Part shown: in pieces, positions 51,001-64,000 of the stretch | Position numbering within the stretch: the stretch's first letter is position 1 | Layout: each line of letters starts with the position of its first letter | Assembly: GCF_021134715.1 (NCBI RefSeq) | Contig: NC_060021.1 | Span: 682,001-746,000, forward strand | DNA: 64,000 nt | Origin: Daphnia pulex | Taxonomy: Eukaryota > Arthropoda > Branchiopoda > Diplostraca > Daphniidae | Direction of reading: 5' to 3' | Notes under the pieces: model-generated | Database searches by the model: none | What the model saw: only the letters and a program-made list of their open reading frames with translations | Told to the model about the DNA's origin: nothing | Translations under genes and position numbers: made by a program

Positions 51001-54000
51001 CTCTTCCTCCTACCGCTGTTAAATAATCCAACCGAATTTCAATTTAATCCAAGCCTCCCACACTATTTAGTCTTCACTTTAAACTAAAAAAATGAACTTG
51101 TTCACTATAGACACAATCTGTTGAGGCATCCAACCACACACACACACAGGTGAGAAGACACACACAACACCAAAATTTAAAAAATGTTATTTATATGTGA
51201 GAGTCGGTAAGACGACGTCCTCGACACACGGACAACAAACTCGAGACTGAAGTTGAGAAAAAGCCAGTCGCTCATTTCCCCCCCACCACCACCTGAAAGA
51301 GAGAGAAGCCTCGTCTTACCTTTTTTCTACCTGTAGCTCTCCCTCCTTTTCTTATTTGCCCATTTTTTATTTCTACCTGTAGTTACAAGAGTCTGCCCTG
51401 GGGCCTTTTTTTATTTATTTTCTTCTTCTTCTTCTTCCATTCTTGTACATTTCCCCCCCTTTTTCCTTCTTCTTCTTCCTATTCTATTCGGCATTTTATT
51501 TTTTAAAAATAATCGAAATTGATCCGAGTCAATTCTGTTCACTTTATGCAGATCGACTCGTATTGCTCAAGAGTGTCCGATTGTTACGTGCAAAGGTGTG
51601 CTCAGCCTTGCGTCATCAGATAACACACCAAGTTATAAGACACTTGGGAGTCCCTTAACTTATTGTGCCGATCTATACCAGCAGTCGAATAAGGTTCGAT
51701 AGCCATCGTCGTCTGCTGTAGTCATCAAACAGGTGAAAAAAAGGGCCTGGACATTTTCTTAAAATAAAATAAAAATAACACCCAGATTCCAAATAACATT
51801 CAAACGGGAAAAGAAGAAGAAAAAAGGTGAAAAAAGTCACAAGTCGGCGCTAATTTTCACGAACGTCTCGTCTATGTGTGCCTGGAAAAACCTGTGCAGC
51901 AGCTGAAAGAACTAACCAAAAGGTGAGAAAGGTATTAGATGTGATAAGAAAGAAAAGAATAATTTATCTTTTTCTTCAGAAAAGAGAAAAAAAATTAAAA
52001 AAATGGCTGCCGGCTATATAGACACACCGACAGGTAAACACATGGCAGATTTCTACATCTACTGGCGTCCTTCTCTATTTTCTATTTTTTCTCCCCCTTC
52101 CTCCATCCAGAGGCCTCCTGACTTCCAGGCGCCGCCATCTTGGAAAGCGCGCGCGAGCGGCTTGACTTTTCATCCCAATTTCCACCTTTTTCCTTTTTTA
52201 CCTTCTTTGCCGTATATCTATTCAAATTGGTTAAAAAAAAAGGACAGGGGAGGGAGGGTTATTTTAAGTAGAGATCAAACACCGAGATATTTCCAACCCA
52301 AAAAGGTTGATATTTCTTGAAAGTTTGGTGGTGTGAGGCGACTGTCGCCAACCCTTTTAGCACAAAGTCCAGGATATATCTGTGAATATATAAAACTTGC
52401 CGGCTCTCTCTCTGATAAGATTCAAATGAAATAGGCCTCAATGTTGATGGTTTTAACAAAATAATAATAAAAAACACGAAAATGCTTTCGTCTTTTTTGG
52501 GTTGGGACTCGTTGGAAATATCATTTCATTAATTTGATTTTCGACGGCCGCCATTTTGTTTTAGATCCTACTCGGGCAAAACTCATCAAAAGTAGAGAAT
52601 TGATGAGCTCAAAAGAAATAACGTTTTCTTTTTTCTTTGAATACATTTTCTTATCGAAGGGGGGGAGTAAGGGGTCCGAAAAATGGGCGGGATCTACAAG
52701 TCTTTGTGGTCCCTATAGAAAACCGACTGGACCATCCAGTTGTTCCAGGGCCAAACAAAAGAATAAAGAAACAACAGGGGGAGAAGGGTGAAAAAATAAA
52801 ATAAAAATGAAACTCACTCGCACCTCCGCCATCTTTCTTTTTTTTAAAACTTACCTGTGTCTGGAGGGTTTTTAGATTTTCTTTTGTGGTCAAGATGGAG
52901 GGGAGGGACGTGTGTCGTTATGGCCGCCCAGCATCCCTCCACCGCAGTCACTTCCACCGAAAATTATTTTAAAAAAGTAAAAAGAAAAGAAACCCCTGGA
53001 ATATGTACATTTCCAGGAGATCGACTTACCTTGACCTTTCGATGGTGGAGGAACGTCAAACAAAAGACTCTGGGCGAAAAAATAAAACAACCCGCCATTT
53101 TCTTTCTCTTTCTGGTGTCTTACCTGTCAAAAAAGAAAAGAAAGAAAGAAAAAGCCATAAGTCAACAGTTGGAAACAAAGAATAATATCGATTTATATAA
53201 AACAATTGGCTGCTTATATATGTTATATGTTCTAGTTGAGAAATTGGTTCGTAATACAAAAGTCTTCCATCCACGTCGTCTGCGCCTTTAGTTTCTTTTT
53301 TGCGCGTTTTATATACTTTGATTCTGCTTGTTTGTAGTGTTTTACATGTACGTAGACAATCGTTAACATCTAGACATGCACAAGGTATTTTTCACGTTGA
53401 TCAAAGAGCGGCTCTCTCTTGTTTTTTGTTCTCTCTGATATGCAAATTGAGATTTGAAATGACGTCACACACACCACCCCCACATTCGATGTCGCCCAAG
53501 GAATCCATCCATCCATCATGTCCGGAAGAGAGAGAGAGAAAACTAAATTTCGGCCTTCTAGTGTATGTACCTATTTAGAAATATATATACACAGCACCAA
53601 CGCCATTTTTATTCTAATAATCATTCCGCGCAGCGCTATGGCGCAATTCTTTTATGATATCAAAAGGTGTTACCATCTTTTTTGATCGTCTACTATTATA
53701 TTATAAATAATAAAAACGCTGTTGTAGTATATATGTACATGGTGCGACTTTCTTTTTATATATTTAACGATTATGTCGGTCACACATCCCGACCCGCCAC
53801 CGCCGCTATCAACCCCAAAAACGGGCGATATTATATAATGACGTCGCCTTTTTTTTTAATAGGCCAAAGTAGTTGCTGCTGCTGTTTTAACACCGGGATT
53901 TTTTTAAAAAATATGATAATGGCGTGCCGGGGCCACACTCTTTGACCTTTTATTTTTTAAAACTCATTTCGCTTTGCTTATTATAAAAATGAAAAATTTT

Positions 54001-55204
54001 AAATTTTAAAAAGAAAAATATAATTTCTTTTAACTTTTCTGCGGTTAGTGATACATAGTATTATTTAGGTGATCACCGAGTCGAACGAAGGTATAAGAAT
54101 GTGCAACGCGATGACGGCGGATATGTACAAGACGTAACGCAATACCCTATATACGAGAGTCATCATCTTTTTTCTTTCTTTCTTTTTCTTTGCCCGGCGC
54201 GTGTAATCGAATATCCTTTTTTGAATGTAATTCAGCTGCCCTCCTGCCTTTGCTGGTCGGCCATTTTTCTTTTTCTTATACTACATGTCCGCGCGGTGTA
54301 GATTCTATAATATCCCGGCGTCATTTTCTTTTTTTCTTCTTCTTCTGGGAAACTGACGCGATTTGTAATGATGTCATAGAAAGAAAAAACATAAGAAAAA
54401 TATACCCACACAACCAAAAGGGAAAAATAGAGTCTGCTGGCGCCGGCCATCTCGAGTGGCAGCCCGTCATCAAATAAAATTTAAAAAGTAAAAAGTCCAG
54501 TCACCGCAAAAATATAAAAGAAGAAAAATTGAAATGAAAGTCGTCGGTGTGCTGTTGTGTCGTGTGTTGTTGAGAGTTGGCGGAACTACTCTCTCGCGAT
54601 GAAAACAATCTATCGTCCACTTTATTGATTGGCTCTATACCTGTGACTGGGCTGCTGGACGAGAATTTCACGCAAATGAGAAACACAAAAATGCTGACGG
54701 GCAACAATTGGGAACTTGATTTTGCTGGTCCACCGTATAGATCGAAATCCAACTGAAATTTTTAATTTTATTTTTCCAATTGGGTTGCTGGACACGACAG
54801 AAAGACTATAGCCGGCCAGCTAGCCATAACTGGACGGGAATGTAAATCAGTTAACATCACAATTTGGCGCGGCCATTAATCCCGAGGAGTTGAGTGGACC
54901 GCGTGCGCAGCAGCAGCAGAAAAAAAATTTCACCGTGCCGGACTCACACGACGACTTTGATGACCCAATCTCAGCTGGCCAGCCAGCCCAGCCCAGCAGC
55001 TACTATACTATATACACTATTACTCTGTTATTCTCTTGTTTCATTTCCATTCCAAAGTGACGCGCGACCGTGCGGACGTGCTCGGAATTTCTTCTACTGG
55101 ACCGTCGTCCAGCAACCCGGGAAGATTTTTTAGTTTTATTTTTTGGGGGGTGGCAGCAGCCGTTTCAGAATGGATTGCTTCATCATCACGAAAAAATGTT
55201 ACCA

Positions 55205-55235
55205 AAAAATAAAATAAAATAAAATAAAATAAAAA
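55205..55235. repeat. AAAAT microsatellite
   Basis: Six tandem copies of AAAAT/AAATA. Confidence 0.85.
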
Positions 55236-56685
55236 CTTTCTTTTCATTTGTATTTCCCGCCTTTATAGTTCTTGTGGGACATGGAACAGGTTTTTGATTT
55301 GATTCCATCATCCGTCTTTGACTCTGTCGAGTTTCCCCCCCCCCTTTTTTTCTGATTATTTTCCAACTCATTTTTCAAATTTAATGTGTCCCTGCTGGAC
55401 CGAATCCGGTTGACAAGTTCATCAACGGATACAAAAGAATGTCCCCCTTTTTTCTTATAATAATAAAATAAAGAAAAATAATTTTAAATATAAAGCTGGT
55501 TTGGGTTGCTGGGCTGGTGGTGGTATATAGCCCAGCATTGCTGGCCGTGATAAGCCAATCAGAGCTACGGCATCATTCGAGAGATGTTGTGTGCCGTGAA
55601 CGTGTCTGTCTATATACCCAACCGCCGCCGCCGCCGCCCGGCTGTCCCTGGACAGATGGCGCCTGGACCTCGTCTCGCCCGTCTCTCTCACTCCGCCAGG
55701 AGTTTCTCTACTGGACAATTGACAAGTATATAGTGAGGTAGCAAGTATAGCTATATAAAAGAGACGGGCATGTCGAGCTCCGATATGTATCATTAAAGAT
55801 GGTGGTGGGCAATAAAAGCACAAAACAGCTTTCGTGTGGGTTGGTTGCTGGTCTAGCTACTACTACACCAAGGGACCTTGTTGCAAAGAGACGCCAGAAG
55901 GCGTCCAGCAGCACAGCAGAAAAATGTCTCGTCTTTTTGGCCAACCAGATGGGCTTCTGGTCATCATCTCAAAACCCCCATATGAAAAAGAAAAATTGAG
56001 TGTCTTGTGTATAAGTTATTTCAAGTTATACGCGATGAAGAAATTCCAATTTTCTAGTCAGTTGACTTTTTATTTTCCTTTTTCTTTTCCAGCTCGACAT
56101 GCAATTTCCATTCTGCACTTCATTATTTCTACATTGTTGCATTTTTGGGGGATATTTCGATTTTTTCCCAATTGGAACATTCACAAAAGTTCGAAACGGT
56201 TCATCTCCCCCACCAGACCCTGGGCACTACTGACATGACAGGCATCTATACTGGTATACACACAAGGACCAGATATTATATTTTTTTGTAAAATGAACAG
56301 AAAAAAAAAATAATCTATCCATCCTACAAAGTCACAGCAGGGGGGTTTAGAAAGGGGGGTCCACCAGTCAAGTAAAAAAAAAAAGATTTGGCTGGGCGGC
56401 GCTGGGATCTGGCGGTGGTGGAATAAGAAAAAAAAAAACCAAATCAGTAGGAGGGCCGGAGAGTCTCAAAAGGGGCCACGACTTTTTTTTCTTTTTTTCT
56501 CTCAGACTTTGGCTTGTCCATCGTCCAGCAGCAGCACCAGAGAGGCTTCAATCAAAAAAAGAGAAAAGAAAAAGGAAAGAAAACCGGTAACCCAAAACCG
56601 CATTCCACCTAGCTCACAATCTATACTGTATAGCCCAGCAGCCTGTATATATACAGCTAGACTCTAAGGCATATATACCAGCATA

Positions 56686-56711
56686 TACAACAACAACAAC
56701 AACAACAACAA
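56686..56711. repeat. CAA microsatellite
   Basis: About eight tandem CAA triplets, followed by ATAACGAG. Confidence 0.85.
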
Positions 56712-58497
56712 TAACGAGTGGGACGTGAGTCACGTCGAGACAAAAAACGAGTCAAATATAATTCCAACTTGTAATCATTTCACTTTTTGGTTGTTGTTTC
56801 GGGCTCTTAATCGTCCCTCACATCCAACCAAAATGCCAAATAATCCGAAATAATCATTTCCGTGTTTCATGTCACAGCCAAAGGGTTTTAAATCGATAAT
56901 CGAACGAGAGAAGAAATAAGAAATAAATTGGCTAATGTCCGAAAGTTGAGATGACCAACGCCATTTTTTTTAAATCCCGCCGTCTTTAATATTATAGACA
57001 TGCGAGTGCCGTTAGGCAGTTGTCAACGAATAACCGTGTCAACGTCGACATATAATTCTTATCTAGCACGGAAAATCTCATCAAAAATACAAGAAACTTT
57101 CTACATCTCTTGATATGTCTACTAATAAAACAGCCGGCCCAGCGTTGCCATAGAGAAAATGAGCGTCTATATGGCCTACAGCGAAAAAAGCAGAATTGAG
57201 CCTCATCTTGTATTCCCAAATAAAATAGTATTTTTTCTTCATATATTTTATATATTTTTTCCAGTCGGGTGTCGGTTGTTTGGCCGTCGGACGGACGATG
57301 GAAAATGAGCTGCTATATCCAAAGGAAAAATGGGGGGAACGATGACGGGCCAACTTGATGGATATACCTACACTATGTGCAGTCGGCATTTTCTCTCTAT
57401 AGAACCAAGCCAAGCGCCAAGCCAGTTGGCTTTGATTTTTTGGTTTTTTCTTGTGCCCATTTTGGTTCAGGGTAGAAAAAACAAAACAAAAGACGAACGA
57501 ATAAGAAAAAGACCATTTACAGACTCGGATATATTTTCTTTTTTGTGTGTGAGTCTACTTGTTGGATTGCCGAAGGAGTTGTGGAATGATCAACACACTC
57601 AGAAATTCAAAAGGTAGAAAAAAGAAAAGAAGAATCTAATAACAATAAACCTTTGCTCGTACATAAGAACAACCGGCGGCTGTTGGCGAGCGGCGCGAGA
57701 AACCACTCAACGATCCAACACTTTTTCTTCTTCTTTTTGTTGTTGTTGTTGGGTTATGTTGTTGGCTGGCCAAGAGAGAGAGAAGCCTGGCAGCCATGCA
57801 CACGACATTCCAGACGGGCCGAATTTTTTGAGCTGGAAATAAGAGACTCATCACTGGAAAATGTCGGCATTGCGGGAAAAATATCCGCAATGAATAGAAA
57901 AAGAAGAAAAAGTTGGACTCCATCAACATTTTTTTAAAAATTAAAAGAGAGAAGAAAAAAACGGAACCGTGACGACAACATTTTGTGCGCGCGGTAATAG
58001 AAGAAATACGCGCATAAATTACAAGACGTGATGGCGAATGAAATTTTCTCTAAACAACATTTTCGGTTGTTGTACATATCGTCCAGCTCGACGGGTGACT
58101 CTCTCAATTTCTTATTTTTTAAAACATTTAGAGGGTTGCGACTTGACTAACTAGACAATCAACCCAGGGGGGTTAAAATTTAAAAAAAGAGAGGGAAATT
58201 TGAAATGTTAAGAAAATAAATATAAGAAAAACAGTTTGAAGCAGGTGGCGCCCGAACTAGTCACTAACCCATCATTATATACATAGGGTCAGAAACGAAA
58301 AAACTGACCAAAAAGGTCTGTCTTCTTTCTTTCTAAAGAATATGTAATTATCCTGTTGTTGCGCCATCTCTCCTCGGTTAGTTTATTTTTTACCAGCGCT
58401 GGTAGACTGACGCAAGTCAAGGGCGTTCAGCAGCTATCTAATTGGAGTTTGTTTCCCAACTGTTTTCGACATTTTTCCTTCCAAAATGTGACACTCG

Positions 58498-58547
58498 ACG
58501 ACATCTAGCGGTGGGAATTACAAACGTAGTTTGCCACCTAGCGGTCG
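58498..58547 (-). promoter_or_regulatory. Pair of CTCF-like motifs
   Basis: On the minus strand CCCACCGCTAGATGTCG (58498-58514) and CGACCGCTAGGTGGCAA (58531-58547) both carry the CCGCTAGRTG core in the same orientation, 33 bases apart. They lie in the gene-free region upstream of EGFR and could mark a domain boundary. Confidence 0.45.
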
Positions 58548-61500
58548 ATGAAACAACCACATTTAAAAACACCCAAAAATAAAAACCCACCGGTTGAATC
58601 CAAGATTTTCACGGTCGAACAATTTGAGGTCGTTTGCCCCTTTATTTCGCTTCCAAAAAAATAAGAAAAAGAAAAGGACAAAAGAGAAGAAATAAAGAAA
58701 GCTTCGTCTTCCAGCGGATAGGAAGTGTAGATATCAAACAAGAACAATCTGCGGGGGGATTACGGGACACACCCGAGACGGATTAGTACTCGATTGTTTT
58801 TTTTTCTTTTATCTCCACTCCACAAAAGAAGAAAAAAAACACAAACAACAAGAGAAATAAAAGAAACAAACACACAGAAACCCAAAACGATAGGCAATCG
58901 AGGCGCTTCTCCGGTTACTCGGAGAGAAGAAGAAAGTTTTGATTTTCTTTTTTTTACTTTTTTCCCAATCTCAGCGAAATCTGAAATGTTATTTTATTTT
59001 GTTTTGTTTTTTGACAAAATGTTTTCGCAAAAACACACAAACAATAGAGTTCCACGCCATCTTCTCGGCCTCTTTTCCCTGATGCGGTGCTCTCGATTCA
59101 TCAGCTTCGACCTCAATTCCCCATTTTCTTTTGATCATTCCCCAAACTAATCTGATTTTGTCTATTATTACGTTCATGTTTTACCTTATTCACCAATCAA
59201 ACGCTGCGAACTATATTTTCTGCCATGACATCACCAAGTTCAATCTCTCGCTGTGTGTGTCTATAATTCACGCCAATGGATGACAAAGTCGAAAATGTGT
59301 CGCCCATAAAAGGCCAAAGCCAAAAAATCAAATCCAAATTTTTCCAATTCTAAAAGCAAAAAAATGACACCGTCAAAAATAGACACAAAAAACGTGTTTT
59401 TCTAATCGCTCGACTCAAAAATTTTGGATATCGATTGTTTGATTTTCTTTCCTTTCTGCTCCGTCTGACGTTTTGTTATTGATTGAGCTGTGCTGATGGG
59501 AAAATTTGGAAAATTTGTTGTTCCCAAAAAATATTTCAAAGACAAAACCCAACTCTTTACGGGCAAATGATCTTCACGTTTTTCTTTTCTTTTCTTTATT
59601 TCTTTTTCTATTTTTTGGCGTGTCAACCACCGGGAGAAAGTTCTATAAGATAGACAAGGGGAAGTCTATGTGCAGTTGCTATCTATCTGCTGTTGTTGGC
59701 CGGTAGTCTAGCGTGAAGCCGGCCCAGCCCGGCCCCCTCGAGGAAATTCACCCGCTCCGGTTCGATTGCGCACACGCAACTGAAAAAATAAAAAAGGCGA
59801 CCGTGGCCCTCCCCGGATTTTTGGAACGGCCAACCCAGCGTGACCGTGGCTAACTTTCGTTGCCAGGGTGGTGGTAATACTTTTTCATTTTGATACGATC
59901 AACTTTAATGTTTTTGTGAAATGTGAATAAGATGGGGGGAAACTTGTCGTTTGTGTGTTCCAGTAACAGGTTGTTCCAGCGATCCAATTTCTTATTATAC
60001 GACGGCCTATATAGTAGCCGCTTTTGGCCATCCATAAAGGACGGCCCTTCCACTCGAGATCCGTCAGAAAAATCTACACATGTCCACACCCGGTGTAAAA
60101 TATCCCCCCACCAAACAACCCCCCCCAATGGCAAAGCTTCGAGTTCATTAAAAAATAGAAAAAGAGAGAGAGAATACATCTATTGGAAATTTAAGCAGTC
60201 CAGCTCTATATTTGGAACCCCCCCTTCTTTCTCTGTGACATATTTTTTCCCACGGACAAGAAGAAGACGAAAATAATTTGACCCTGGTCGACCTTATCTC
60301 TCTCCTTTCGCATATGTTGGCCATCCTCTTTTTATTTTACTTGGAAATTCTAATTTTCAGTGTTCCAGCGCAGCTGATGTCGCCGTTGGGTTCATTTAGA
60401 AAAGCTTCCGCTTTTGCCCGTTTGATTTCTACCGCTCTTCCAGCAACAACCCGCGTAATTAGATTTGAATGTCAATTAAGGCCGGAGAAGATTTGTGTGT
60501 TCCATGAATTTTTTTTCTGCTTTTCACTAACGAGATGCTCATTTAACGAGTTCCATCAGTTTCGTCCGTCGTCGACTCTCTACCAACCAACCTCATTTGC
60601 ATCTCTGAAAAATTCTTGTCTAGTAAATCAAGGAGTGTTGCAACAAACCCCCACACCCGTTTTTCTTTCTATTTAAATTTATATTCAAGAGTCACTGCTA
60701 TTAAAGGGCGTTGTCCCTTTAATAGTTTGGCTGATATCACAGTCGAGATATAAACGGCCGGGTGATGTATACACATGGCCGTTATGTATTTATTTCTGGA
60801 TTTGTGTAAGATTCGACCGTTTTTGATTGGCGCATCTCTAGAACAATGCGGTGAATTTCGATTTTGATTTTTAAAAAATTGAAAAAGAGAACAAAGAAAC
60901 TGGGAGAGATGATTTAGGTTCCCACAGTATGTATACGTAGAAGAACCGACCGAGTTTGGGTGTAAAGGCCCCCCTCTAAAAATAAGAGCAGTTCTACACA
61001 TCTATGTACCAAGAAAGAATTAGGATGGGGGAAATCGGAGATGGCGGCCGTTGCGTATGGAACACGACTCTCTCGCATCACGTCGTTTGGAAAAAATAAA
61101 AAAACTTTTTTTCTCTTCAGACGAGAGAAAGTATTGAATGACAAGCTGCTGGCCTTTTTTCTCTCTACCCAGAAAATAAAAACTTGCTCCTCATTTCCCA
61201 GTCATCTGCAAGTGGTTTACCAGCAACTCTGCCATGGGTCCAACTAAAAAACAAAAGAAAAAAAAACCCCAACAAAATTTCCCCTTTTTTATATTATATA
61301 AACCACCGCGGTATATTCCTCTGCGGGTTTTAAAAAATAGGAAAAAACTTGGCGTCTAGAAAATCATATAATATAAAAATTGTGAAGTTGTTTTCAACCC
61401 CTCCAGCAGCTTTTTTGAGCTTCCCCCCCTGCAGCCCCATCGTACACATATATACTTGAACGAAAAATAAGAAAAAACCGTGACTGCTGACTTCCTGCTA

Positions 61501-61629
61501 TTAACGCAATGACCTCAACAACCCGGACTCCTTCTTCTTCTTCTTACGAGCACCTATTTTCCAACTCCCCCCCTCCTTTTGTTGTTGTTATTATGATGAT
61601 TATATATTTTTTTTTCACGAGAAAAAATA

Positions 61630-61656
61630 AAAGAAAAAGAAAAAGAAAAAGAAAAA
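61630..61656. repeat. AAAAAG microsatellite
   Basis: Four to five tandem copies of AGAAAA/GAAAAA. Confidence 0.8.
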
Positions 61657-63243
61657 AGCTTCGCTGGATTGTTGTTGCTTCACTTTGTCTCTCTCCACTT
61701 TTTCCACCCTCCACCGCAATGTCTAAGACGCCTCCGGTTGATTGTGGCGTGTGTAAAATAAAATAAGAAAAGAGCGTCGGCGGCCGTCGCCACACACTGG
61801 GTATCATTATGTATAAAGGCGCACACGGCACATTTCTCCTAGCTCGGTTGTTGCAGGTTTTTGAGACATCCGCTTTCGTCTGGGTTTTCAAATATAGCGC
61901 GCGCATTTCAAATTTCTTTTATTTATTTGGGAGGGAGTTGATCTCTGGTGAAAAAGAAACGGAATAACCCGCATCCATCGGCGGATGTAGGACGTGAGAT
62001 TTCCGATATTTTGGCAGAGAGGGGTGAGTAGGACAGCATCCGGAAAAGATTGAAAACGAACGGAAACTAGGCTATTTCAAATTTTCTTATCTCTCACACA
62101 AATCTCTCGTGAGACACAAGTGTTGATCCCACGAGGCCTTCCGGACTGGGGGTCCATCCCATCTGTTGTGCGGATGAATCGGAAAAAGGAATTGACACGG
62201 AGAGACACATCGACAGAGATATCCGGTCATCCGCCGTTTCCATCTTTTTTTTTCAGACACACACAAAGTGGGTGGGAGTGGGAGTGGGTGGGTGGCGTAT
62301 GGGAGAAATAACCCTCATCACGAACATCCATAGTTTCCAACTCCTTCCTGTTTCCAACTTTATTCCAACCGAAAATTTTTCATTTTTTTCCCCGCCGGAA
62401 TTTATTTTTTTTTAAATTTCCGGTTTTCATTCAACTTTTTGTTATGCAAATTTTACAATGAAAAATAAAATTGAAAGCAGCCGCCCAGATTTCGATCGGA
62501 GAAAAAATGGCGTCGCTGTGTGTGTGTGTGCCTATATAGGAGAGCGTCGGTGGTGAAGAAGGAGGAAATGAGACGCCGTGGGTGGAGGAGAAAAACAAGA
62601 AAGAAAAGAAAAGAAGGGGAGGGTAGAGACTCCGACCGACGCAACCGCCCGAAGGACGTGGGAATCTTCTCACGGGCCAGAGAGCCGGAGCTCCGCCGCC
62701 GCCGCCCGTCTTGTATACTACGCCGTCCAATAAGACGTCCAACAAAACAAAACCCAAAAAATTTTCTTCCACCCACAGATGGACGGTATACATGTATACA
62801 ATAACGGATGCGTCGTTGGAATTCCGCTCCACCGGAAGGAAATGTTTCGTCATACACATCCATAAGACGAAGGAATGTGCAATCAAAGTTCAACCCAATT
62901 CAAATCTCGCGCCCAATTACTCCTCATCGTTTCAAATTAAATTTTACCAAGAATTTGTCTAAACAGCAACCAAATTGAAAATACAAAAATAACACAAATG
63001 GTTAAATGCCTCCAGGCCATTTCTTCCGGCGTACTACCTTAAAAGTTTCTCGACAATAGAAGAGAAAGAAAGAAAGAAGAAGGTGGATATAAGACATGTC
63101 GTAAAAAAAAGATAACGAGTGCGCACAGACACAAACAACAATTGCACCGGTGAGCTTAATATAACTCTCATAAAATCAAATAGAAAAAGAAGAAGAAGAA
63201 GAATAAAAAAAGGGCCTTCCGTTGGTGCGACCTTTCAACCCGC

Positions 63244-63262
63244 CGGCCCGGCCCGGCCCGGC
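63244..63262. repeat. GGCCC tandem repeat
   Basis: Four tandem copies of GGCCC, making a short very GC-rich patch in AT-rich sequence. Confidence 0.8.
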
Positions 63263-64000
63263 CGCCATTTTTTCCGTCACCAGAAAATTCTTTTGCGCTC
63301 ATTTCGTGCGTTGTGTATAATTTCGCCAGCCAGTCAGCGCCATTGTTTTTATTCTAAGGGGGGGGAGAAGGAAGAAGGACGTCTGGTGTACAACATCCAG
63401 CGGAGGGAAACTTTAATTTTGTTTTGAGAATCGGCTGCTGCCTACCACCTGTCACTTTGTTTTTCTACTTTTCCAGTAAAAAACGACCCGCCCTGAGGCC
63501 GTCCGTCTCTCACCCACACACAACCGTTATACCCAGTCATCTACTCCGCGTCGATTCCGGAATGAAAATAGGAAAATAAAAATTAAATCAAAAAATCGAA
63601 ATGACGTCAAAGATGGACGACTTTGATCCAACCAGACAAAAAGAAATGAGAACTCGACTATTTGCGTTTCTTCCAGTTTGATGCCCAGTCTCAATGGAGT
63701 TACTGCTGGACAAGAAAAAGGGCCATCCATCAATAGTTCACGGCTATCGAACGATTCCAACCTTACAAACGGCGGTGTGGGGGTGTCTAACAAGACCATC
63801 GTCCACAACTAGTCAATGGAGGAATCAATTTGAAAATGTTTAAAGTCGGAGGGGGTCCAGCCATCGACTGGAAAATAATAAAAAAAGGTCCTGGTGCATT
63901 CCAGCACCTTTCCAAGATATAGAAAATAATTTTTTTTTTCCATCCTGGACCATCCATTTCCCTGGACAGAAGAGCGAAGCAGTCGAGCTTGTCCTCTTGT

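Larger units (their letters stand above)
47288..64000. other. 16.7 kb without a recognisable gene, upstream of EGFR
   Basis: I found no frame with convincing coding character on either strand. The longest, such as the 130-codon frame at 60278-60676, start at non-ATG codons or have low-complexity composition. The sequence is AT-rich, with frequent poly-T/poly-A and pyrimidine tracts, GAAGAA/TTCTTC stretches, many GCCGGCC/CTGGCC dinucleotide clusters and short microsatellites. Recurrent splice-like GTGAGT/TTTCAG sites could mark noncoding exons, but none can be supported. The most economical reading is the EGFR 5' region (long 5' UTR intron or regulatory domain). A gene on the far side may begin beyond 64000. 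Confidence 0.5.

Noticed and set aside
59740..59790. GGTTCGATTGC resembling a tRNA B box
   Set aside because: No A box or cloverleaf could be drawn around it.
60278..60676. 132-codon plus-strand frame, the longest in the EGFR upstream desert
   Set aside because: It begins at TTG, has no recognisable domain and is surrounded by overlapping frames of similar length. Nothing distinguishes it from chance.
62431..62893. Two overlapping 150-codon minus-strand frames
   Set aside because: Both frames are open over the same AT/GC-skewed sequence with low-complexity composition and no domain; chance openness is likelier.

Overview
The window looks like nuclear DNA of an arthropod, most probably a branchiopod crustacean such as Daphnia. 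The evidence is an R&R-type chitin-binding cuticle protein, an insect-like EGF receptor with extra furin-type cysteine repeats, compact genes split by many short (about 60-150 bp) GT-AG introns, and AT-rich spacers. The taxon is inferred from gene content and architecture, not from a search. Most open reading frames in the window are chance or shadow frames. The real genes had to be rebuilt exon by exon, and exon limits below are read from splice consensus and reading phase.

Layout. 1-5.8 kb: gene-poor. 5.8-7.7 kb (+): 3' half of a GT25-family procollagen galactosyltransferase. 8.5-12.0 kb (-): a complete adenylate kinase 1 with nine coding exons, convergent with the GT25 gene. 14.2-15.8 kb (-): a second, diverged adenylate kinase-like gene. 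16.6-21 kb: repeats plus several open segments of unidentified genes on both strands. 21.4-22.9 kb (-): splicing factor SLU7 with a one-base frameshift and no recognisable C-terminus. 23.6-24.3 kb (-): an RR-1 cuticle protein with a TATA promoter. 27.6-32.1 kb (-): a 1436-residue protein with a 2-oxoglutarate/Fe(II) oxygenase-like fold whose HxD iron motif appears lost. 33.3-34.5 kb (-): a small zinc-finger protein with a chromo-like C-terminus. 34.5-40.9 kb: intergenic, rich in dispersed direct repeats. 40.9-47.3 kb (-): a complete EGFR coding region in ten exons. 47.3-64 kb: 16.7 kb with no convincing gene, AT-rich with simple repeats, presumably upstream or regulatory sequence of EGFR.

The genes do not form a pathway. 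They are independent eukaryotic genes, mostly on the minus strand: ER collagen glycosylation, adenine-nucleotide homeostasis (two kinases side by side), second-step splicing, cuticle structure and receptor tyrosine kinase signalling. The observations most worth following are the apparently iron-motif-less oxygenase, the damaged SLU7, the degenerate kinase beside an intact one, the zinc-finger/chromo-like protein, introns that remain open in frame (EGFR, oxygenase), a GC-AG intron, an initiator codon abutting an intron, CTCF-like motifs at gene boundaries, and several undescribed repeat families.
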